64,000 nt of DNA from Afipia massiliensis (GCF_001006325.2 NZ_LBIA02000001.1:1303501-1367500); one strand, 5' to 3'. Counted from the stretch's first letter, positions 8,655 to 18,890 are shown. Notes: generated by a model from the letters alone, not told the origin. Numbers and translations are program-made.

Positions 8655-9569
8655 ATGATGGTCGACCCTCAGGCTCCGCCGGTTGCGCATTCGCTGCGGC
8701 AGACCGGGGATAACATTCTGGCCACGGCCCGGGCCGCGCACGAACGACTCCAAGACCCGCTTCATGGCGGCGAACCAAGCACCGCCATTCATGATCTTCG
8801 CGTCGCGCTGAAGCGCTGGCAGGCCTTGTTGCGGCTGCTGCAAGGTCCGATCGGCGACGAGGCCACGGTTCTGCGTCACGAGGCGCGCCTCCTCGCCCGC
8901 GAGTTCGGCCGCAGCCGTGATGCACAAAGCGTTCTCGATGCGCTGGCCGATATCGCGAAACAGCGGGATGCCGGGACGCCCACGATGTCGCAACGAACCG
9001 AAGCCACCATCACCCGGCGGCTGCAAGAGACGCGAGAGGCTTCCGAGGCCGCCCAGCTCAACGCAGAGGTTCATCAACGCCTGCGCGACGGCCTTGCGCG
9101 GGCGTCGGCTTGCCTTGCGAGTTGGCCGCTCGAACGCATCTCCTTTGAAGACAGCGTGACCGCGCTCGCTCGATCCTACCGCCGCGCCCGCCGCCGTCTT
9201 CCGCGCGAATGGGACGACACGAATCCAGAGGCCATCCATGAGTTCCGCAAGGCCATCGTTGCATTTCGCTACCAACTGGATCTTATTGCGCCGTTGTGGC
9301 CGAAGGTGTGGCGCGCCTTCATCGATGAGGTACAGAAACTGCGCATGCAACTCGGCAAGAGCAACGATCTCGTCGCCCTCAACCTGTTGACGCAACCGAA
9401 CCAACCGCTGGCTCACTGGCGCTCGCGCCTGACGCCGCCGATCGAAAGCCGGCGGCGGTTTCACCTCGAACGCGCGCGGTTGTTGTCCGGCCGGATGTTT
9501 GCGGAATCGCCGCGATCATTCCGCAAGCGCATCGAGGCGCTGGCGAAAGCGGCCACGACGTCCGGGTAA
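8655..9569 (+). CDS. CHAD domain protein
   Basis: A 304-residue helical, Arg/His-rich protein. The repeats AIHDLRVALKRWQALLRLL near residue 45 and AIHEFRKAIVAFRYQLDL near residue 195 are the HxxR(V/K)xx(K/R)R(L/Y) motifs that define CHAD, each opening one half of the helical duplication. CHAD domains bind polyphosphate and associate with polyphosphate granules in other bacteria. There is no attached CYTH domain, and no polyphosphate kinase or phosphatase lies nearby. Binding to polyphosphate is inferred from the family. Start Met-Met at 8655/8658 cannot be separated. Confidence 0.9.
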   Translation: MMVDPQAPPVAHSLRQTGDNILATARAAHERLQDPLHGGEPSTAIHDLRVALKRWQALLRLLQGPIGDEATVLRHEARLLAREFGRSRDAQSVLDALADIAKQRDAGTPTMSQRTEATITRRLQETREASEAAQLNAEVHQRLRDGLARASACLASWPLERISFEDSVTALARSYRRARRRLPREWDDTNPEAIHEFRKAIVAFRYQLDLIAPLWPKVWRAFIDEVQKLRMQLGKSNDLVALNLLTQPNQPLAHWRSRLTPPIESRRRFHLERARLLSGRMFAESPRSFRKRIEALAKAATTSG

Positions 9570-9731
9570 TCCGCCGGCATTTTCCCGGCGCAACATTCGA
9601 CTGCACCGCACCATCACAACTATCCGAACCAGCCCTGATCGGTGTTGTCGGCCATCGCCAACTCGGCGATAATTCTGATCGGATGCCGCCCGCTCACCGA
9701 TGTCCTCCGACACCTTTTCCGGGGAATAGTT

Positions 9732-11111
9732 ATGTCGACGCAAAGCCTGACATCACCGGTCTCGGTCAAGCCACCCGTCATGGTGGACCGTGCAAAGCTT
9801 GCTCACATTCCCGGCGACGAAGGCTGGCCATTCATTGGGCGAACGCTCAGCGTTCTTGCCGACCCAAGAGGCGAAGTCGATGCGATGGCGCGCAAGTATG
9901 GGCTGATCTACCGCTCGCGCGTGCTCGGCGAGACCAGCGTCTCGCTGCTCGGTCCCGAAGCCAATGAGTTCATGCTGCTCGACCAGACCAAGCTGTTTTC
10001 GTCGACCAACGGATGGGAGACAATTCTCGGGCGGCTGTTTCCGCGTGGACTGATGCTGCTGGATTTCGAGGAACATCGCCAGCATCGCCGCGCCATGTCG
10101 GTCGCGTTCAAATCGGGACCGATGAAGAATTATCTCGCGCAGCTCGATACGGGTATCGCGGCGCGCGTGGATCAATGGCGCGAGGCGCCCGGCCCGATGC
10201 TGTTCTACCCGGCGATGAAACAGCTCACGCTCGATCTCGCCGCGACGTCGTTCCTCGGCACCGGGATCGGTCCTGACGTCGACGAGGTCACGCGCGCCTT
10301 CGTCGACATGATCGCCGCCTCCGTCGCCGTCGTCCGCCAGCCCTGGCCCGGCACACAAATGGCCCGCGGCGTGAAGGGTCGCCAGCGTATCGTCGCCTAT
10401 TTCTCGCAACAGATTCCCCTGCGGCGCGAGAACGGCGGTGACGACCTGTTCTCGCAACTGTGCCACGCGACTCATGAAGACGGCGCGCTGCTCACGACGC
10501 AGGATATCGTCGACCACATGAGTTTTCTGATCATGGCGGCGCACGACACGCTCACATCATCGCTGACGTCGTTCGTGGCGCTGCTAGCCGCGCATCCGGA
10601 GTGGCAGACCAGATTGCGTGACGAAGTCTCGGCGCTCGGGATCGAACCCGGGGCGCCGCTGCCATTCGAGAAGCTCGACGCCATGCCGCTCACCGAAATG
10701 GCGTTCAAGGAAGCGATGCGGATGAAACCGCCGGTGCCGTCGATCCCGCGCCGCGCGACGCGTGACTTCAGTTTCAAGGGTTTTGACATTCCGGCCGGCA
10801 CACTGGTCAGCATGAATCCGCTGTTTACCCACCACATGAGCGAACACTGGCCCGATCCCGAGGCGTTCGATCCGCTGCGCTTCACCGACGAGGCGCAACG
10901 CGCGCGTCACCGCTTTGCTTTTGTTCCGTTCAGCGGCGGCGCGCATATGTGCATCGGGCTGCACTTCGCCTACATGCAGGCCAAGTGCTTCGCGTTTCAT
11001 TTCCTGCAAAGTCTCAACGTCACCATGGCGCCGGGCTATGTGCCGGCATGGCAGATGTGGCCGATCCCCAAACCCAAAGACGGATTGCGCGTGATTTTGA
11101 CGGCCGCCTGA
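9732..11111 (+). CDS. cytochrome P450, CYP26/CYP120-like
   Basis: A 459-residue P450 mono-oxygenase. The heme ligand is Cys407 in FSGGAHMCIGL, the I-helix oxygen-activation motif is AAHDTLTSS, and the K-helix ExxR is EAMRM. The N-terminal IPGDEGWPFIGRTLSVLADP and FSSTNGWETILGRLFP blocks remind me of the CYP26/CYP120 lineage that hydroxylates retinoids and other terpenoids; this is recall, not a search. There is no membrane anchor. The start ATG at 9732 was chosen over upstream in-frame codons because the family N-terminus follows it. First gene of a same-strand trio with an acyl-CoA synthetase and a reductase. No ferredoxin partner is adjacent. Confidence 0.93.
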   Translation: MSTQSLTSPVSVKPPVMVDRAKLAHIPGDEGWPFIGRTLSVLADPRGEVDAMARKYGLIYRSRVLGETSVSLLGPEANEFMLLDQTKLFSSTNGWETILGRLFPRGLMLLDFEEHRQHRRAMSVAFKSGPMKNYLAQLDTGIAARVDQWREAPGPMLFYPAMKQLTLDLAATSFLGTGIGPDVDEVTRAFVDMIAASVAVVRQPWPGTQMARGVKGRQRIVAYFSQQIPLRRENGGDDLFSQLCHATHEDGALLTTQDIVDHMSFLIMAAHDTLTSSLTSFVALLAAHPEWQTRLRDEVSALGIEPGAPLPFEKLDAMPLTEMAFKEAMRMKPPVPSIPRRATRDFSFKGFDIPAGTLVSMNPLFTHHMSEHWPDPEAFDPLRFTDEAQRARHRFAFVPFSGGAHMCIGLHFAYMQAKCFAFHFLQSLNVTMAPGYVPAWQMWPIPKPKDGLRVILTAA

Positions 11112-11201
11112 AGCGCCGGCGCCCGTCCAACCGTTGACTCCGCGCCTCCCGTCAGACAAGCAATTGGCAACCCGCAACGGACAAGCGGGACGGGAGAAAA
11201 C

Positions 11202-12803
11202 ATGCCAAAGATCGATCTCGTGTCGGGACAATTCTTGCCGGGTCATGTCGGCCCCTTCGCCGGACTGGACGTGCCGTGGCTGTTGCGGCTGCGCGCCGAG
11301 ACGCGGCGGGACCATCCGTTTCTGATCTGGGCGCCGTTCGACGCGCCGTCGCGCCCCTGGACCTATGGCGAATTTCATGAGCGCGTCGGTGCGCTGGCCG
11401 CGGGTCTCGCCAAACGCGGGATCAAGCCCGGCGACTGCGTGCTGATCCATCTCGACAACTGCATCGAGATGCTGCTGGCGTGGTTCGCCTGCGTCGAACT
11501 CGGCGCCATTGCGGTGACCACCAACACCCGCTCGGCACCCGCCGAGATGGAATACTTCGCCGGCCACTGCGGCGCGGTCGCCGCGATCACGCAGCCGGCC
11601 TATGCCGAGTTGATCGCAACAAACTGCCGCAACCTGCGCTGGCTCGCGGTGATTTCCCATGATGCAGGCGCACCGCCCGCGCAGGGTTACAAGCCGCCGA
11701 AGTCTGAATCATTCGAGGCGTTGTTTGCCAACAGCGCCGACCGGCCACACCGTCCCGCCGATCCTTACGCATCGTGCAGCGTTCAATATACGTCGGGCAC
11801 CACATCGCGGCCGAAGGCAGTGTTGTGGACGCACGCCAACGCATTGTGGGGCGCGAAGGTCAACGCCGTGCATCAGGACCTGCGACCAGAGGACACCCAT
11901 CTTATCTATCTGCCGCTGTTCCACACCAACGCGCTGGCCTACTCCATGCTGTCGACGCTGTGGGTGGGCGGCACCGCCGTGATCCAGCCGCGGTTCTCGG
12001 GCAGCCGCTTCTGGAGCACGGCGCTGGAGCACCGCTGCACCTGGACGTCGCTGGTGCCGTTCTGCGTCAAGGCGCTGATGGAGCGCGAAGTCCCGAAGGC
12101 GCATCACTTCCGGCTGTGGGGCAGCGCGATCTGCGAGCCGCCGACCGACGCCATCTTCGGTGTGAAGACCATCGGCTGGTGGGGCATGACGGAAACCATC
12201 ACCCACGGCATTGTCGGCGAACCCCATCAGCCCAACATTCCGCTCGCCATCGGCCGCGCCGCGCCGGAATACGAGATCCGCGTGGTCGATGAGAACGGCG
12301 CAGCGACGAAAGTTGGCGGCACCGGCGACCTTCTGATCCGCGGTATTCCCGGCCTGTCGCTGTTCAAGGAGTATCTGCATAACGAGCAGGCCACCCGCGA
12401 CAGCTTCGACGCGCACGGCTACTTCATCACCGGCGACCGTGTAAAATTGCTGGAGAACGGCTTCCTGCGGTTCGGCGATCGCGCCAAGGACATGCTGAAG
12501 GTCGGCGGCGAGAACGTCGCCGCCTCCGAGATCGAGCAGGTTGTGATCACCGTGGCCGGCGTGCGCGAGGCAGCGGTGGTCGCGAAGAAGCATCCGATGC
12601 TGGACGAAGTGCCGGTGGTGTTCGTCATTCCAACCAGCGGCCTCGACGGCGCGCCACCCACGCTTCAGGATGATATTCTGCGCGCCTGCAAGAACGCGCT
12701 GGCCGATTTCAAGGTGCCGCGCGAGGTCCGCCTGGTTGAAGAGATGCCGCGCTCGACGTTGGAGAAAGTGGCGAAGGCCGAACTGCGGAAACTGCTGGCA
12801 TAA
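11202..12803 (+). CDS. acyl-CoA synthetase / AMP-dependent ligase
   Basis: A 533-residue ANL-superfamily enzyme that activates a carboxylic acid with ATP and then forms the CoA thioester. The P-loop-like motif YTSGTTSRPKAVLWTH lies at about residue 196. The adenylate-binding region GWWGMTETI, the hinge-proximal YFITGDRVKLLENGFLRFGDRAKDMLKVGGENV and the C-terminal EKVAKAELRKLL with the catalytic Lys region are all present. A Gly-to-Ser change (GTTSRPK instead of GTTGxPK) is a mild oddity. RBS: GGGAG before the ATG. About 90 bases follow the P450 and 37 bases precede the reductase, so the three are probably one transcript. Substrate unknown. Confidence 0.92.
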   Translation: MPKIDLVSGQFLPGHVGPFAGLDVPWLLRLRAETRRDHPFLIWAPFDAPSRPWTYGEFHERVGALAAGLAKRGIKPGDCVLIHLDNCIEMLLAWFACVELGAIAVTTNTRSAPAEMEYFAGHCGAVAAITQPAYAELIATNCRNLRWLAVISHDAGAPPAQGYKPPKSESFEALFANSADRPHRPADPYASCSVQYTSGTTSRPKAVLWTHANALWGAKVNAVHQDLRPEDTHLIYLPLFHTNALAYSMLSTLWVGGTAVIQPRFSGSRFWSTALEHRCTWTSLVPFCVKALMEREVPKAHHFRLWGSAICEPPTDAIFGVKTIGWWGMTETITHGIVGEPHQPNIPLAIGRAAPEYEIRVVDENGAATKVGGTGDLLIRGIPGLSLFKEYLHNEQATRDSFDAHGYFITGDRVKLLENGFLRFGDRAKDMLKVGGENVAASEIEQVVITVAGVREAAVVAKKHPMLDEVPVVFVIPTSGLDGAPPTLQDDILRACKNALADFKVPREVRLVEEMPRSTLEKVAKAELRKLLA

Positions 12804-12840
12804 GCGGGCCGTGCCCGACGGATGAGAAGAGGATACCGCG

Positions 12841-14022
12841 ATGACCCAACCGAAATTCGATGTCGTTGTTTATGGCGCAAGCGGCTTCACCGGCAGGCTC
12901 GTCGCCGAATATCTCGCCGCGAATTACGGCCCCGGCAGCAATCTCAGATGGGCGATGGCGGGCCGCAGCCGTGACAAGCTCGCGGCGGTCCGCGACGAGA
13001 TCCGCGCGCCGCAAGACACGCCGCTGATCGAAGCCGACGCCAGCGACCCCGCCTCGCTCAAGGCGCTTGTCGGCCAGACCAAGGCGGTTCTCACCACCGT
13101 CGGCCCCTACCAGCTTTACGGGTCTGAACTGGTCGCGGCCTGCGCGGCCTCCGGCACCGACTATCTCGATCTCTGCGGTGAACCCGCATGGATGCGCCAG
13201 ATGATCGACGCCCATCATGCGACGGCGCAATCCACCGGCGCCCGCATCCTGTTTTCCTGCGGATTCGACTCGATCCCGTTCGAACTCGGGGTGTTCTTCC
13301 TGCAGAATGCCGCGAAGAAACAGTTCGGCGCGACCGTGCACCGCGTGAAGGGCCGCGTGCGCAAGATGAAGGGCACGTTCTCCGGCGGCACGGCAGCGAG
13401 CCTGAAAGCGACCTACGCAGCGGCTGCGAAGGATCTCAGCATCGTCCCGCTGCTCAAGAATCCGTTCGCGCTGACGCCGGGCTTCGAGGGCCCGAAACAG
13501 CCGCCCGGCAACAAGCCGCTCCACGACGACGATCTCGGCATGTGGGTCGCGCCGTTCGTGATGGCGACGATCAACACCCGCAACGTGCATCGCTCGAATC
13601 TGCTGATGGGATTCCCTTACGGCAGGGAGTTCATCTACGACGAAATGATGCTGGCCGGTCCCGGCGAGAAGGGCGAAGCCACCGCCAAGGCCATCGTCGC
13701 TGCCAATGCCGCGATGGGCGGACCCGGCGGACCGAAGCCCGGCGAAGGTCCCTCGAAGGAAGAGCGCGAGACGGGTCTCTACGATATCCTGTTCGTCGGC
13801 GTGTCGCTGGACGGCCGGCAGATCCACGCCTCGGTCAAGGGCGACCGTGATCCGGGCTACGGCTCGACATCGAAGATGATTGCGGAGTGCGCGGTCTGCC
13901 TCGTGCGGGATGCATCGAACGTTGCCGGCGGCATCTGGACTCCGGGCGCGGCATTGGGCGATCGGCTGATCAAGCGGCTCGTCGATCATGCCGGGCTGCA
14001 GTTCGCCGTCGAGACCGCCTGA
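12841..14022 (+). CDS. saccharopine dehydrogenase-like NAD(P)-binding reductase
   Basis: A 393-residue oxidoreductase with an N-terminal Rossmann fold (VVVYGASGFTGRLVAEYLA) followed by AMAGRSRDKLAAVRDEI and VGPYQLYGSELVAACAASGTDYLDLCGE. This is the saccharopine dehydrogenase NADP-binding family that includes mycobacterial trans-acting enoyl reductases and eukaryotic SCCPDH. Members without lysine-pathway neighbours act on lipids or are uncharacterised, so a lysine role is unlikely here. Third gene of the P450-ligase-reductase set, preceded by GAAGAGGA. The C-terminus RLIKRLVDHAGLQFAVE matches the family end. Confidence 0.88.
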   Translation: MTQPKFDVVVYGASGFTGRLVAEYLAANYGPGSNLRWAMAGRSRDKLAAVRDEIRAPQDTPLIEADASDPASLKALVGQTKAVLTTVGPYQLYGSELVAACAASGTDYLDLCGEPAWMRQMIDAHHATAQSTGARILFSCGFDSIPFELGVFFLQNAAKKQFGATVHRVKGRVRKMKGTFSGGTAASLKATYAAAAKDLSIVPLLKNPFALTPGFEGPKQPPGNKPLHDDDLGMWVAPFVMATINTRNVHRSNLLMGFPYGREFIYDEMMLAGPGEKGEATAKAIVAANAAMGGPGGPKPGEGPSKEERETGLYDILFVGVSLDGRQIHASVKGDRDPGYGSTSKMIAECAVCLVRDASNVAGGIWTPGAALGDRLIKRLVDHAGLQFAVETA

Positions 14023-14409
14023 CGAACAACGCCTCCGTACAATTCCTTAGGTGTGCGTGAGTTTTTGCGCGCGATCCAATTTGCGCGTGTGACTTTTTGT
14101 TCGGAGCGCGCTCAACGTGTCAGAGCGCAACCAATTCTTAGGTCTTGAATCATAAAAATCGAATCAAGAACGTGGCCAAGACCCTGCAGGCAATTTTGCC
14201 TTGCCGTCGAAGCAGGGCAGATCGATGAGACGCCGGGAATTGAGTCTTCAGCAGCGTATCGTGCGACCCTCGCTGATTCCCGCACGGCCTGTAACGGCCG
14301 CAAGGACGCATCCAGCCTGCACGCCGCCTCGCCGCCATCTGTCACGCGCATTGTTTTTCGCGCATGAGCAGCATGCTTCCCCCTCCTACATGATCCGGAG
14401 TTTCTGATC
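14023..14409. other. intergenic region upstream of chemoreceptor
   Basis: No credible gene. It holds two imperfect direct repeats (GCGTGAGTTTTTGCGCG and GCGTGTGACTTTTTGTTCG, about 14051-14104) and a short hairpin AGGCAAttTTGCCT near 14190. The promoter of the chemoreceptor is presumably here, but I cannot pinpoint it. Confidence 0.5.
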
Positions 14410-16557
14410 GTGAAAATGAATCTGCCCGTTGTTAACGTCGAATATCCGCTTGGCGATGAGACGATGATCGTCTCCAAGACCGACACCAAGGGAAAGCTGA
14501 CCTACGTCAACGACCAGTTCATTGAAGTCAGCGGCTTTACCGAAGCAGAGCTTCTCAATCAGCCCCACAACATTGTTCGCCACCCGGACATGCCGGTCGA
14601 GGCTTTCGGCGATCTGTGGGCGACGCTGAAGAGCGGGAAACCATGGACCGGCGCGGTGAAGAACCGGCGCAAGAACGGCGAGTATTACTGGGTGCTGGCG
14701 AGCGCCTCTCCGATCTGGGAGAACGGCGCGGTGATCGGCTACATGTCGGTGCGCACCAGGCTGCAGCCCGACCAGCGGCGCGAAGCCGAAACCGTCTACG
14801 CCCAGATCCGCGCGAAGAAGGCCGATGACTACCGGCTGGATGCGGGCATTCTGCGCAAGCGCTCGTTCGCCGACCATTTCTCGTTGTTTACCGGCTCGCT
14901 GCGGGCACGGCTGGTCACGCTTGTCGCGACGCTGACGATGTTCATGCTGGCGATCGGGCTGGTGGGCCTCGTCACCGCGCAACAGGCCAACACCCATCTG
15001 AAGCAGGTCTATAACGACCGGACCGTGCCGCTCGCCCATCTGTTCGCGATCAACGACCGGATGCAGACCAATATTCTGTCCCTTTACGGCGCGGCCACCA
15101 ACGGGCTCGCAAAAAAGGCGGCCGGAGGTGTGGAGACGGCCGTCAGCAACAACATCGCCCAGATCGGCAAGAGCTGGGACAAGTTCATGGCGAGCTCCCA
15201 CACCGCTGAAGAGCAGGCCATTGCCAACAGCTACAGCCAGAAGCGGCGAAGCTATGTCGAGGACGGCCTGAAGCCCGGCCTCGCTCTGCTTTCGGCCGGC
15301 AAGTTCAGCGAACTGTCACAGCATCTCACCGAGAAAGTGAACCCGCTGTTTGAGGCCGCCAAGGTGGACGCTGAGAAGCTCGTCGCGCTGCAGATCGATA
15401 TCGCAAAGCACGAATATGAAAACGCCCAGAGCAACTTCACGACCTCGATCATGGTCGCATCCGGCGCCTTGATTGCGGCGCTCGCTCTCGGCATTCTGCT
15501 CGGCCTGATGACGATCCGCGCGATCGGCCGCCCGACGGGCCGGCTGATCGAACTGATGACGCGTATCGCCCAGGGGCAATTCAACAACCGGGTTTTCATC
15601 GAGCGCGACGACGAGATCGGCGTTGCCCTGCGCAACCTTCAGGCGATGCAGGCCAAACTCGGTTTCGACCGGGAAATGCAGAAGCAGGATGAGAAGAACC
15701 GCCTGATCCGCACCCACCGGATCGAGGAACTGGTATCGGCCTTCGAAACAGACGTTTCCAGCATGCTCGGCTCGGTCTCGTCGCAGGCCGCCGAACTGCA
15801 GGCGACGGCGGCATCGATGTCGTCCATTTCGGAAGAAACGTCGCAGCAGTCCACCACCGTCGCCGCGGCGTCGGAACAGGCCACCGCGAATGTTCAATCC
15901 GTGGCGGCCTCCACCGAGGAAATGGCCGCCTCGGTCAACGACATCGCCCGGCAACTGCACGAGTCCAGCACGGTCGCGGCGGAAGCGGTCCGGCAAGCCG
16001 AAGTGACGAACACAAGGATCATGGCACTGTCTCAGGCCGCCGACAGCATCGGCGACGTCGTGCAGCTCATCAACACCATCGCCGGGCAAACCAACCTCCT
16101 TGCCCTCAACGCCACGATCGAGGCCGCGCGCGCGGGCGAATCCGGCAAGGGCTTTGCCGTCGTTGCGCAGGAAGTGAAAATGCTCGCCGCACAGACCGCG
16201 AAAGCGACCGGTGAGATCAGCGGGCAGATCAGCGGCATGCAGACTGCGACGCAGGAGTCGGTCACCGCTGTCAAAGGCATCAGCGAAACCATCGACCGCA
16301 TCTCGTCGATTGCAGCCGCCATCGCAGCCGCAGTCGAGCAGCAGGGCGCCGCGACCAACGAGATCGCCAACAACGTGCAGCAGGCGGCGCGCGGAACGGC
16401 GCAGGTCTCCAGCAACATTGCAAGCGTCAGCGCCGCTGCGCAGGAAACCGGCGCGGCCTCGACGCAGATGCTGGCCTCGGCCGACGAACTCAGCCGGCGC
16501 GGCGAGGAGCTGAAGAAGCAGGTCGACAACTTCCTCGATCAGGTGCGCGCGGCGTAA
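14410..16557 (+). CDS. PAS-containing methyl-accepting chemotaxis protein, Aer-like
   Basis: A 715-residue chemoreceptor. The N-terminal PAS domain (about 20-120) has [16 protein letters not shown] and NIVRHPDMP, like the FAD-binding aerotaxis receptor Aer. A first membrane segment ([21 protein letters not shown], about 175-195), a helical periplasmic or four-helix part, a second membrane segment ([20 protein letters not shown], about 347-367) and a HAMP domain ([22 protein letters not shown]) follow. The signalling tip is [27 protein letters not shown] at 14410 is favoured because CGGAG lies seven bases before it; an ATG at 14416 is the alternative. No che genes are near. Confidence 0.93.
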   Translation: MKMNLPVVNVEYPLGDETMIVSKTDTKGKLTYVNDQFIEVSGFTEAELLNQPHNIVRHPDMPVEAFGDLWATLKSGKPWTGAVKNRRKNGEYYWVLASASPIWENGAVIGYMSVRTRLQPDQRREAETVYAQIRAKKADDYRLDAGILRKRSFADHFSLFTGSLRARLVTLVATLTMFMLAIGLVGLVTAQQANTHLKQVYNDRTVPLAHLFAINDRMQTNILSLYGAATNGLAKKAAGGVETAVSNNIAQIGKSWDKFMASSHTAEEQAIANSYSQKRRSYVEDGLKPGLALLSAGKFSELSQHLTEKVNPLFEAAKVDAEKLVALQIDIAKHEYENAQSNFTTSIMVASGALIAALALGILLGLMTIRAIGRPTGRLIELMTRIAQGQFNNRVFIERDDEIGVALRNLQAMQAKLGFDREMQKQDEKNRLIRTHRIEELVSAFETDVSSMLGSVSSQAAELQATAASMSSISEETSQQSTTVAAASEQATANVQSVAASTEEMAASVNDIARQLHESSTVAAEAVRQAEVTNTRIMALSQAADSIGDVVQLINTIAGQTNLLALNATIEAARAGESGKGFAVVAQEVKMLAAQTAKATGEISGQISGMQTATQESVTAVKGISETIDRISSIAAAIAAAVEQQGAATNEIANNVQQAARGTAQVSSNIASVSAAAQETGAASTQMLASADELSRRGEELKKQVDNFLDQVRAA

Positions 16558-16998
16558 GCCGCCGCACACCGGCCCTCTCCTTTGGAGCCTGGAAAATCCA
16601 GTCAGAGACTCCAGCCTCGCGGCAACACCATTTTCGCGCATGCGCTGTTGATCTTTGCCGCCGAGCTCAAGGAGTTATCGAGAGCGCCGAGCCGCCGCTG
16701 ACCGCTTCCGCGCTCTACGAATTCATGCACACCACGACGACCGCGCCGTTCCTCGTGTCGAGGTGCTTCATTACCGATGACGCTTGATCGTGGGACCTCT
16801 CTACGCGCGACGCCATGGGTACTTAATTACCTGTCGCCACGATGAATACCGGTCTCGCTGCATTCAATTATTTAAAGCTTTAACCCTAGAAGTATCTCCA
16901 GCTTGAACTGCGCGAACTCGCGATCCAGACATCTGCGACGCACGAGCAGATCAGTTTGTTTTACGCTCTGCCAACCCTGAGAACAGAGAGCAGCGCCT
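16558..16998. other. intergenic region, no convincing gene
   Basis: About 440 bases. Short open stretches occur around 16640-16790 (one frame reads TASALYEFMHTTTTAPF), broken by stops and frame changes. They could be the decayed end of a gene, but nothing is recognisable. AT-rich sequence near 16860-16890 could carry the promoter of the downstream transferase. Confidence 0.4.
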
Positions 16999-18726
16999 AT
17001 GCGTTTGGATCGCGCGAGCCACACGTCGAGAGTCGCGAAAGCGATCATCGCGCTCAAGCTCTGCAGCGTTCTCGCGTTTGTCGCTGTGACCAATCCAAAT
17101 GCCTTGACGTGGCCCAGCCAGTACATCGAGCAGGGGCGATGGCTCACGCTTGCCGTCTATCTCGGGCTCTGGGCCTGCGCCCTCATCGCCATCCTGATCG
17201 CGGCTTTCCAGGTTAATCCCTGGGTCAGATCGTTTTGGGCGGTGATCATCGCACTTTCGAGCGCCGCAGGTTTTGCCTTCTATCTTGTTTCCGGCGTGGA
17301 AATATCGATGTTCGATATCGCATCGTTATGGGCTGCGCGTCATGAAGTCGGCCGTGCCCTTGAGTTCTACGGCTCGGCTATGGCCTGGAGCGCCCTGGTT
17401 TTCCTCTTCGGATTTATCGTCATTGCGGCGCCATCGGTTAATCCCGGCGCTCACCTGCGACGGCTGTGGCGATATCTTGCGTGGGCGCCGGCGTTTCCGA
17501 TCGTACTTTTCGCCGCGGTCATTTATGCAAAGGACGGCGGCGGACATTACGGCATGTCGATGCAATTCGCCCCGCTGTCCGTCGCAGCCATATCTGGTGC
17601 AAGGCTCGCAACCAAAGCGATGCCTACCCGCGAGCGCGTGACATGGAGCGCGGACGGTCGAAAAATCCGGCACGTGGTTTTGCTGGTCGATGAAAGCGTT
17701 CGCGGCGACTACATCGATTGGCGTCCCGGAAATCCTTACACCCCGGACATCGCCAGCCTGAAAGATCGTATCGTCAATTTCGGACATGCGGTCTCTGGAG
17801 GCAATTGCAGCTCTTATTCCAATGCAATGCTGCGGTTTGGAGCGACACGTCGCGACCTTATGAATTCGGCCGCGCGTAATCCGACCGTCTGGGACTATGC
17901 AAAGACCGCCGGCTTTCGGACCGTCATGATCGATTCTCAGGCGGCCTTCCTGCGGGGACCGGCCAAACTCCAGAACTTCATGACGCCCGAAGAGAAGAGA
18001 GAGATCGACTCTTTCAATGCCATCGAAGAGACCATAGCGCCGCCCGACCTTGACGACAGGCTTGTCGACATCCTCGCGGAAAAGCTGAAATCCGAACAGC
18101 CGACGTTTGTCTATGCCATCAAGAACGGCGCGCATTTCCCCTACGACCGCGGATATCCGTCGACACAACGAATTTTCCAGCCGACGATGAGCGAGAGTGC
18201 ACGCGACAACGATCCGGCCTTGATCAACTCGTATCGTAACGCCGTACGATGGTCGGTGGACCGCGTTCTAAAGCGTCTCGCCAACAGCGTCCCGCTTGAT
18301 AACACACTGATCATCTATACCTCTGACCACGGACAAAATCTGTCCAGCACGGCATTGTCGCATTGCTCCGTTAAAAACGCTGACCCGCGCGAAGCTCTGG
18401 TCCCTCTTTTTGCAATGACCGACGAGCCTCGGCTGCGCGAAAGGCTTTCGGCCGGCGCCATGACGAATTGGGGCTATGCCAGCCATTTTTCCATTGCGCC
18501 GACACTTCTCGACGTTTTCGGTTTCAAGCCGCAGGACATCGCGTCGAAATACGGACCGTCATTGTTTGAAAAGCCGGACCCAGAGACCGAGTTCACATCG
18601 GGCGATATCTTCGGACTGATCTCCGAGAAAATTCATTGGAATAAGATCGATCTCTCCAAGCGCTATCTGGAACAGGCCGCCGAAACGACAGTTTCTGATA
18701 GTTCTGCATTGCCAAAGAACCGGTAA
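16999..18726 (+). CDS. EptA-like sulfatase / phosphoethanolamine transferase family membrane protein
   Basis: A 575-residue protein with about five N-terminal membrane segments (for example LTLAVYLGLWACALIAILIAAF and SALVFLFGFIVIAAPS) and a C-terminal alkaline-phosphatase-superfamily domain. Metal and catalytic motifs are LLVDESVRGDY (Glu ligand), SGGNCSSYSN at the nucleophile position, NGAHFPYDRGYP, YTSDHGQNL (Asp-His ligands) and YASHFSIAPTLLDVFG. The arrangement resembles EptA-type lipid A phosphoethanolamine transferases, but the nucleophile segment is Ser/Cys-rich where Thr is usual, so the transferred group is open. Codon use appears less GC-rich than its neighbours. A solitary gene followed by tRNA-Arg. 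Confidence 0.8.
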   Translation: MRLDRASHTSRVAKAIIALKLCSVLAFVAVTNPNALTWPSQYIEQGRWLTLAVYLGLWACALIAILIAAFQVNPWVRSFWAVIIALSSAAGFAFYLVSGVEISMFDIASLWAARHEVGRALEFYGSAMAWSALVFLFGFIVIAAPSVNPGAHLRRLWRYLAWAPAFPIVLFAAVIYAKDGGGHYGMSMQFAPLSVAAISGARLATKAMPTRERVTWSADGRKIRHVVLLVDESVRGDYIDWRPGNPYTPDIASLKDRIVNFGHAVSGGNCSSYSNAMLRFGATRRDLMNSAARNPTVWDYAKTAGFRTVMIDSQAAFLRGPAKLQNFMTPEEKREIDSFNAIEETIAPPDLDDRLVDILAEKLKSEQPTFVYAIKNGAHFPYDRGYPSTQRIFQPTMSESARDNDPALINSYRNAVRWSVDRVLKRLANSVPLDNTLIIYTSDHGQNLSSTALSHCSVKNADPREALVPLFAMTDEPRLRERLSAGAMTNWGYASHFSIAPTLLDVFGFKPQDIASKYGPSLFEKPDPETEFTSGDIFGLISEKIHWNKIDLSKRYLEQAAETTVSDSSALPKNR

Positions 18727-18890
18727 CGGCGTCGATCGCAAACAGGCCCAGCCGCGCCACAACCGGCCACACGAGCTACGCCTCACCGATTCGAACGTGG
18801 GACCGCGACCTGAAACAGGACAACGCGGGCTCCAAATCGGGCTTTCAGGCCGTTGCCCGCGCCGGGCCAATCGGCTAAATGGACATCACT

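Noticed and set aside
12841-14022. Lysine-pathway saccharopine dehydrogenase
   Set aside because: Family members with this N-terminus are mostly lipid-related or uncharacterised, and no lysine genes are adjacent.
16640-16790. Pseudogene fragment after the chemoreceptor
   Set aside because: Open stretches are short and in changing frames, and no family similarity was recognised.
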